A DNA stretch of 36,776 nt from the NCBI GenBank assembly GCA_045653805.1, contig JAZOMF010000059.1, positions 1-36,776 on the forward strand, in the 5' to 3' direction. Positions 32,946-36,776 of the stretch are shown piece by piece (position 1 is the first letter of the stretch; every line of letters starts with the position of its first letter). The notes under the pieces were generated by a model. That model was not told the DNA's origin and did no database searches. It saw only the letters and a list, made by a program, of their open reading frames with translations. The position numbers and the translations under genes were made by a program. The stretch is from SVTX01 sp045653805. GTDB taxonomy: Bacteria > Bacillota > Clostridia > Oscillospirales > CAG-272.

Positions 32946-33036
32946 CAAATCGCAGGGCGATTTGAAGTGATATTCGCGCTACGCGCGAGTGATATTTTTC
33001 ACTTCGTGAAAAGTGAAATGCTTTGCGATGCAAAGC
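32946..33036. repeat. Array of four short hairpins between smpB and ssrA
   Basis: CAAATCGCAGGGCGATTTG, TCGCGCTACGCGCGA, TTCACTTCGTGAA(AAGTGAA) and GCTTTGCGATGCAAAGC. Most are linked by copies of the short spacer AGTGATAT. This resembles the dispersed hairpin repeats of gut Clostridia. The array would lie in a joint smpB-ssrA transcript. Confidence 0.6.
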
Positions 33037-33060
33037 GTTTGAGGTTAGAATGTGTTTGGA

Positions 33061-33528
33061 TTAGCTGTTGTTTTTCATCCTACGTTCAATTTCTCTATCT
33101 GCATCGTGCTTGGCGATGGTATCGCGTTTATCGTAGAGCTTTTTGCCTCGGCAGAGCCCAACCTCTACCTTGACCCTTGAGCCCGAAAAGTAGAGCGAGA
33201 GGGGAATGAGTGAAACACCCTTTTGCGATACCAGACCGTGGAGCTTCATTATCTCACGCTTGTGCATGAGAAGCTTACGCTTCCGTAGGGGATCACGGTT
33301 AAAGATGTTGCCGTGCTCGTATGGAGAGACGTGCATTCCGATAACGAAAAGCTCGCCGTCCTTAACGTCGATATAAGAATCCTTGAGGTTGACCGCACCT
33401 GCGCGGAGGCTCTTGACCTCCGTACCGAAAAGCTCGATGCCCGCCTCGTATTTTTCGTCCACGAAATAATCGTGATACGCCTTTTTGTTTTGAGCGATTA
33501 TTTTATTTCCGCCCTTTTTTTCTGCCAA
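33061..33528 (-). CDS. smpB: SsrA-binding protein SmpB
   Basis: Binds tmRNA and guides it to the empty ribosomal A site. The 155-residue product carries the family core: NKKAYHDYFVDEKYEAGI, GTEVKSLRAGAVNLKDSY (residues about 36-53), a middle HVSPYEHGNIFN and the basic C-terminal tail KRDTIAKHDADREIERRM. The chosen start is TTG, eight bases after GGAGG. A GTG three codons upstream is part of that ribosome binding site. The gene directly precedes ssrA on the same strand, the usual partner arrangement. Strong promoter at 33576-33604. Confidence 0.95.
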   Translation of the reverse strand: MAEKKGGNKIIAQNKKAYHDYFVDEKYEAGIELFGTEVKSLRAGAVNLKDSYIDVKDGELFVIGMHVSPYEHGNIFNRDPLRKRKLLMHKREIMKLHGLVSQKGVSLIPLSLYFSGSRVKVEVGLCRGKKLYDKRDTIAKHDADREIERRMKNNS

Positions 33529-33575
33529 AACGGACACCTCCTTTACGTTTTTGCCGTGCTACGGTCAGTCATACA

Positions 33576-33604
33576 ATTATACAACTTTTTTATATCTTTG
33601 TCAA
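33576..33604 (-). promoter_or_regulatory. Perfect-consensus sigma-A promoter of smpB (and probably ssrA)
   Basis: Minus strand: TTGACA (33599-33604), 17 bases, TATAAT (33576-33581). Confidence 0.85.
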
Positions 33605-33644
33605 GGGATTTTTTTGACCTATAAAGTCGAATATTGGTTGAGTG

Positions 33645-33683
33645 AAAAATACCGCCTGCGATTTTGGCGACAGACGGCATTTT
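33645..33683 (-). terminator. Terminator of the DUF4085-like gene
   Basis: AAAATACCGCCTG pairs with CAGACGGCATTTT with one or two mismatches, loop about 12 bases. On the minus strand a U-run follows. Confidence 0.7.
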
Positions 33684-33696
33684 ATTTATCATAAAC

Positions 33697-34422
33697 TTAT
33701 ATAACCTCGATATCCTGCATTTCTGCTGAAAACTCGATCATAGTGCCGTCAAGCTTTTGGCAAAGAGCAGAAAAGATGAGCGCGCCGCTCTCGGAGGGAA
33801 GTATCTCGACGTTGGCAACTGCAGAGCCAATAAGCCCCTCGTCGCACTTTGTCACCTTTGCACCGATAAGATCGACACGGCAGGGAACTCCGGTGTACTC
33901 TGCGCTTGTCGCAAATGCAAAATTCCCGTTTTCGTCGGCTTGACAAAGTTCAACTGCCGAATTTAAAAGGTGGTCGAGCAAATTGATCTTATCCCAGCCA
34001 AGCTTATCTGCAAGCTTTTCGACCTCGCTATGATATTCCTCGGCGACTTTCTCGCAACGGTAATTTACGTTACCGCAAAAGCGAGTGATGGCATCGGTAA
34101 CTTCAGCAGATGCGCTTCCAAGAGCCAGCACTCGAATGTCTGCGACCTTGTTGAGTATCTCCGACGGAAGATTTGCCTTGATATAGTCGAGATTTTCCTG
34201 ATTGTTAGCCTCAAAAGCCGCCTCAGCTACCGCAGGATCGAACTTTACCTTGTTGTGCTTTGCGATATATTTTTCATTCTTGATGAACCACTTTTTCTGA
34301 TCCTTATAAAGCGAAAGATAGTATTTTTCGGAGAAGGCTTCTGCTTTAGCAGATTTTCTTATCTGAAAGCACATTCCCGCAAGGATGGTATCGTCAAACC
34401 ATTCTTTAGTGAAATATTTCAT
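33697..34422 (-). CDS. Uncharacterised protein, resembles DUF4085
   Basis: A 241-residue soluble, acidic protein without signal peptide. The opening MKYFTKEWFDDTILAG is like the DUF4085 family, whose function is not known to me; the family call is tentative. The first ~120 residues look helical. The C-terminal part (about 165-241) looks beta-rich, with EYTGVPCRVDLIGAKV and ALIFSALCQKLDGTMIEFSAEMQDIEV. Five bases separate it from the upstream 93-residue membrane gene, so they are probably coupled. Five cysteines are spread along the chain without a metal-site spacing. Confidence 0.72.
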   Translation of the reverse strand: MKYFTKEWFDDTILAGMCFQIRKSAKAEAFSEKYYLSLYKDQKKWFIKNEKYIAKHNKVKFDPAVAEAAFEANNQENLDYIKANLPSEILNKVADIRVLALGSASAEVTDAITRFCGNVNYRCEKVAEEYHSEVEKLADKLGWDKINLLDHLLNSAVELCQADENGNFAFATSAEYTGVPCRVDLIGAKVTKCDEGLIGSAVANVEILPSESGALIFSALCQKLDGTMIEFSAEMQDIEVI

Positions 34423-34427
34423 AATGT

Positions 34428-34709
34428 TTAATCCTTATCAAAAAGACTTGCAATAAAAGCTACGATAGCTACCACGGAAACAATGCCGAGAACGGCGAGA
34501 ACAACGTTCCCGAGATCAACTCTGTACTTTTTCTGGCAAGTGATCGTTCCGGTAGGTTCTTCTTTGGGGCCCTTTCCGTGCTCGGTTACCTTAAGGGAGA
34601 CCTCGTATTCGTTAAAAGCATCTGCGCTCTTGCCAAAGAAAGAAAGAATGCCCGCCTTGGTCTTTTCAAGACCGTTGCACATAAATTTTCCAATTTCTTT
34701 TCCGCACAT
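34428..34709 (-). CDS. Small protein with C-terminal membrane anchor
   Basis: The 93-residue product has a basic or neutral N-terminal half with two Cys (MCGKEIGKFMCNG), a middle stretch ITCQKKYRVDLG, and a hydrophobic segment at about residues 68-89 ending in FDKD. It is therefore probably tail-anchored, with the bulk in the cytoplasm. I do not recognise a family. The start is well supported by AGGAGG nine bases upstream. It comes just before the DUF4085-like gene with a five-base gap. Downstream partners suggest a two-gene unit; no clear promoter was found in the 45 bases before it. Confidence 0.72.
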   Translation of the reverse strand: MCGKEIGKFMCNGLEKTKAGILSFFGKSADAFNEYEVSLKVTEHGKGPKEEPTGTITCQKKYRVDLGNVVLAVLGIVSVVAIVAFIASLFDKD

Positions 34710-34754
34710 ATTGAATTACCTCCTGATTAAGCTCTATACTTATTATTTTAAAAT

Positions 34755-34786
34755 TTGGGGAAACACACTATTTAGCGTTTCCCCAA
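34755..34786 (-). terminator. Terminator of the VanY-like gene
   Basis: TTGGGGAAAC pairs with GTTTCCCCAA around a long loop. The minus strand continues as ATTTTAAAATAAT, a moderate U tail. Confidence 0.65.
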
Positions 34787-34798
34787 GATGAATTTTTA

Positions 34799-35656
34799 TT
34801 ACTTAGTTTTTACGGTTACGATAACGCCACCCTCGTTTGTGCCGGAGATGGTGTAATCCTTATCTGCGGGAACCTTGATGCTCTCGCCTGCGGTGCAAGC
34901 CGCATAGTAGATCTTGTAGGTAGCACCGTCAACCTCGATCTCAATGGTCTTGTTAACGTTGGTGTTTTCCTTAAGATACTTAACGTAATCAGCAACGGAG
35001 GTGATGTCCTTGCTTCCGCTGATGGACTTTGCGTGAGCTACTCCAACATAACGGTAGCCGTCTTCAAAGCTTTCGATAAAGCCATAATTTGCTGCGTTTT
35101 CATCGAACCAGTTGCTGTAAGACTTGTCGAGCTTTGTACCCTCAAAATTGGTGAGGTAAATGAGCAAAGCGGTCTTATATTCCTCGTTGTCGGCTTCGTT
35201 GTAGCCGTATGTGTATGCAATGAGAAGGTCGTCCTTACCGACGGCAACCTCAGCATCAACAAGCATTTTGTGAGCAGCCTCCATAGCCTCCTTGGTGAGC
35301 TTCATCAGGGACTGGTTGTTCATATAATAGTTGCCGATCTTTTTGCCGTCTTCGTCGGTTTTAATGTTTTCATTTCTGTAGGGACCGCACACGAGAAGCT
35401 CGTCATCGGAGAATGTATGTTCGTAACGGTGATTGTTATCTGCAACAACAAGAGATCCAGTTTGCAGATCCTTTTCCGTCACGGTATAATCCACAACGTT
35501 GCTGAAACCGTCGGATATTCCGAATGCGGGAGCGGGATTAACGCTTGCAATAACTATTACGAGAAGAAGCACAAGTGCAAGGATGGTCAGCGCGGCGATC
35601 ACGATGAGAGTTATCTTTTGCACCTGCTGTTTGTCAAATTTGTTAAGAAAATCCAT
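34799..35656 (-). CDS. Membrane-anchored VanY-like (M15B) protein lacking the zinc site
   Basis: The 285-residue product has one N-terminal membrane segment (about residues 15-40) and an extracellular part. The framework follows D-Ala-D-Ala carboxypeptidases of the VanY type: an N-terminal TEKDLQTGSLVVADNNHRY block, LMKLTKEAMEAAHKML helix, and near the end NWFDENAANYGFIESFEDGYRYVG and ITSVADYVKYL. The usual catalytic elements are missing, however. Where the family has SEHxTGLAVD, this one reads EEYKTALLIYLT; the GYRS block reads TYGYNE; and the final WH before RYVG is DGY. A regulatory or binding role, perhaps to cell-wall peptide, is inferred. The start follows AAGGAG; an in-frame ATG ten codons upstream is rejected. 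Confidence 0.72.
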   Translation of the reverse strand: MDFLNKFDKQQVQKITLIVIAALTILALVLLLVIVIASVNPAPAFGISDGFSNVVDYTVTEKDLQTGSLVVADNNHRYEHTFSDDELLVCGPYRNENIKTDEDGKKIGNYYMNNQSLMKLTKEAMEAAHKMLVDAEVAVGKDDLLIAYTYGYNEADNEEYKTALLIYLTNFEGTKLDKSYSNWFDENAANYGFIESFEDGYRYVGVAHAKSISGSKDITSVADYVKYLKENTNVNKTIEIEVDGATYKIYYAACTAGESIKVPADKDYTISGTNEGGVIVTVKTK

Positions 35657-35687
35657 TTGTGTTCTCCTTTTAATTTTCAAATTCAAC

Positions 35688-35715
35688 GCAAGGGCGGGGG
35701 ATTAGCCCCCCTTGC
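35688..35715 (-). terminator. Hairpin between pnp and the VanY-like gene
   Basis: GCAAGGGCGGGGG pairs with CCCCCCTTGC, allowing one mismatch or bulge. It has a poor U tail on the minus strand, so part of the pnp transcripts may read into the next gene, which shows no promoter of its own. Confidence 0.6.
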
Positions 35716-35732
35716 TATTTGGTTTTTATAAA

Positions 35733-36776
35733 TTAGTTCTTTACGTCTCTGATAGAGAAGTCCATACGGCCCTTCTTATCAAGACCCATGTACTTAACTA
35801 CAACTGCGCTACCAACGTCGATACCTGCATCGGTTACCTTGTTGATTCTCTTTTCGCAGATCTTGGAGATGTGAACCATTCCTTCCTTACCGGGAGCGTA
35901 CTCAACGAAGCATCCAATGTCCTCGTTAGGCTTATCCTTGCTTGCAAGGATCTTAACAACGGTACCGTTATAGCAGCAACCAACCTCGGGCTCGAATACG
36001 ATAGCGTCGATCATAGCCTTAGCGATTGCAGCGGACTCACCGTTGATAGCAGCGATGCAGATAACGCCTTCGTCGTTGATGTCAACCTTTGCACCGGAAT
36101 CAGCGCAGATCTTCTGGATTACAGAGCCGCCCTTACCGATAACCTCACGGATCTTGTCGGGATCGATCTTGAAGGATGTCATCTTGGGAGCGTACTTGCT
36201 TACCTCTGCTCTGGGAGCCTCGATAGCCTTGAGAATAACCTCATCGATGATGTACTCACGACCTGCCTTGGTCTGCTCGAATGCCTTTGCGATGATCTCG
36301 GGGGTAAGACCGTCAACCTTAAGGTCCATCTGGATGGAAGTGATACCCTTTTTGGTACCTGCTACCTTGAAGTCCATGTCGCCATAGAAGTCCTCGAGGC
36401 CCTGAATGTCGATCATGGTGTCCCAAGAGCCGTCCTCAGCGGTGATAAGACCGCAGGAGATACCTGCAACGGGAGCCTTGATCGGAACACCTGCTGCCAT
36501 AAGAGCGAGGGTGGAGCCGCAAACGGAGCCCTGAGAGGTAGAACCGTTAGAGGAAACTACGTCGGAAACGAGACGGATAGCGTAGGGGAATTCCTCCTCG
36601 GAGGGAAGAACGGGAACGAGCGAACGCTCTGCAAGAGCACCGTGGCCGATCTCACGACGTCCGGGAGAACGGAGAGCCTTAGCCTCACCGGTAGAGTAAC
36701 CGGGCATATTGTAGTGGTGCATATATCTCTTGCCGGTCTCATCGTCAAGACCTTCAAGCTTCTGGCCCTCGGAAAG
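35733..36776 (-). CDS. pnp: Polyribonucleotide nucleotidyltransferase (PNPase), 3' part
   Basis: 3'-5' phosphorolytic exoribonuclease of mRNA decay. The frame stays open to the window edge, so the 5' half of the gene lies outside; about 347 C-terminal residues are seen. They include the end of the second RNase PH domain (GHGALAERSLVPVLP, SDVVSSNGSTSQGSVCGSTLAL and PVAGISCGLI), the KH domain (VIGKGGSVIQKICADSGAKVDI) and the S1 domain (GCFVEYAPGKEGMVHISKI), ending shortly after S1 with RDVKN. No start can be given. Confidence 0.97.
   Translation of the reverse strand, partial: LSEGQKLEGLDDETGKRYMHHYNMPGYSTGEAKALRSPGRREIGHGALAERSLVPVLPSEEEFPYAIRLVSDVVSSNGSTSQGSVCGSTLALMAAGVPIKAPVAGISCGLITAEDGSWDTMIDIQGLEDFYGDMDFKVAGTKKGITSIQMDLKVDGLTPEIIAKAFEQTKAGREYIIDEVILKAIEAPRAEVSKYAPKMTSFKIDPDKIREVIGKGGSVIQKICADSGAKVDINDEGVICIAAINGESAAIAKAMIDAIVFEPEVGCCYNGTVVKILASKDKPNEDIGCFVEYAPGKEGMVHISKICEKRINKVTDAGIDVGSAVVVKYMGLDKKGRMDFSIRDVKN

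Noticed and set aside
32946..33036. CRISPR-like repeats
   Set aside because: The hairpins differ in sequence and the links are only a few bases, so there are no equal repeats and spacers, and no cas genes are present.

Overview
The window looks like chromosomal DNA from an endospore-forming member of the Bacillota, class Clostridia, probably an uncultured gut-type lineage. The evidence is spoVAD, spoVAE and an uninterrupted sigK; T-box leaders before trpS and valS; a large Bacillus-type SRP RNA directly before dnaX-ybaB-recR; a fatty-acid-kinase pair; strong GGAGG ribosome binding sites; and vegetative promoters that almost all have a TTGACA box, a 17-base spacer and a TATAAT or TAAAAT box. 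No phage, transposase, CRISPR array or tRNA gene is visible. The taxon is inferred from gene content only.

Layout. 1-700 is non-coding and repeat-rich. 700-1766 (minus) is udp with a coupled small basic protein. 1907-3314 is spoVAD-spoVAE, with a sigma-G-like promoter and no spoVAC. 3451-4374 is an unknown membrane protein behind a perfect promoter. 4377-5075 (minus) is sigK. 5179-6107 is a TPP riboswitch, terminator and thiT. 6120-7560 (minus) is trpS with its T-box leader. 7597-9137 holds a flavin reductase and, convergently, an SH3 lipoprotein. 9249-11844 is polA. 12026-13235 is an orphan EIIC-like transporter, followed by a nitroreductase. 14019-17075 is a large secreted protein with an N-terminal dockerin. 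17179-20534 is SRP RNA, dnaX, ybaB and recR, followed by a DUF3737 protein. 21546-24017 (minus) is topB. 24209-26916 is fakB-fakA. 27009-30111 (minus) is valS with its T-box. 30203-32301 is an autoregulated tetR-ABC exporter operon with two tandem operators. 32372-33604 (minus) is smpB-ssrA with a hairpin array between them and a partial copy of the ssrA end beyond. 33697-35656 (minus) is three poorly known genes, including an apparently catalytically dead VanY-like protein. 35733 to the window end is the 3' part of pnp.

Functionally this is mostly housekeeping: translation (trpS, valS, SRP RNA, tmRNA, SmpB), replication and repair (polA, dnaX, recR, topB), RNA decay (pnp), thiamine and fatty-acid uptake, and late sporulation. 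The most interesting non-routine signal is a ~120-nt structured module shared by both T-box leaders. It sits just before the antiterminator, has conserved loop blocks, and has four helices whose sequences differ between the two copies while pairing is kept. Next come the degenerate VanY-like protein in a small membrane gene cluster, an N-terminal dockerin followed by three tandem beta-rich repeats, a variant SRP RNA helix 8 tip, and the duplicated ssrA 3' end.
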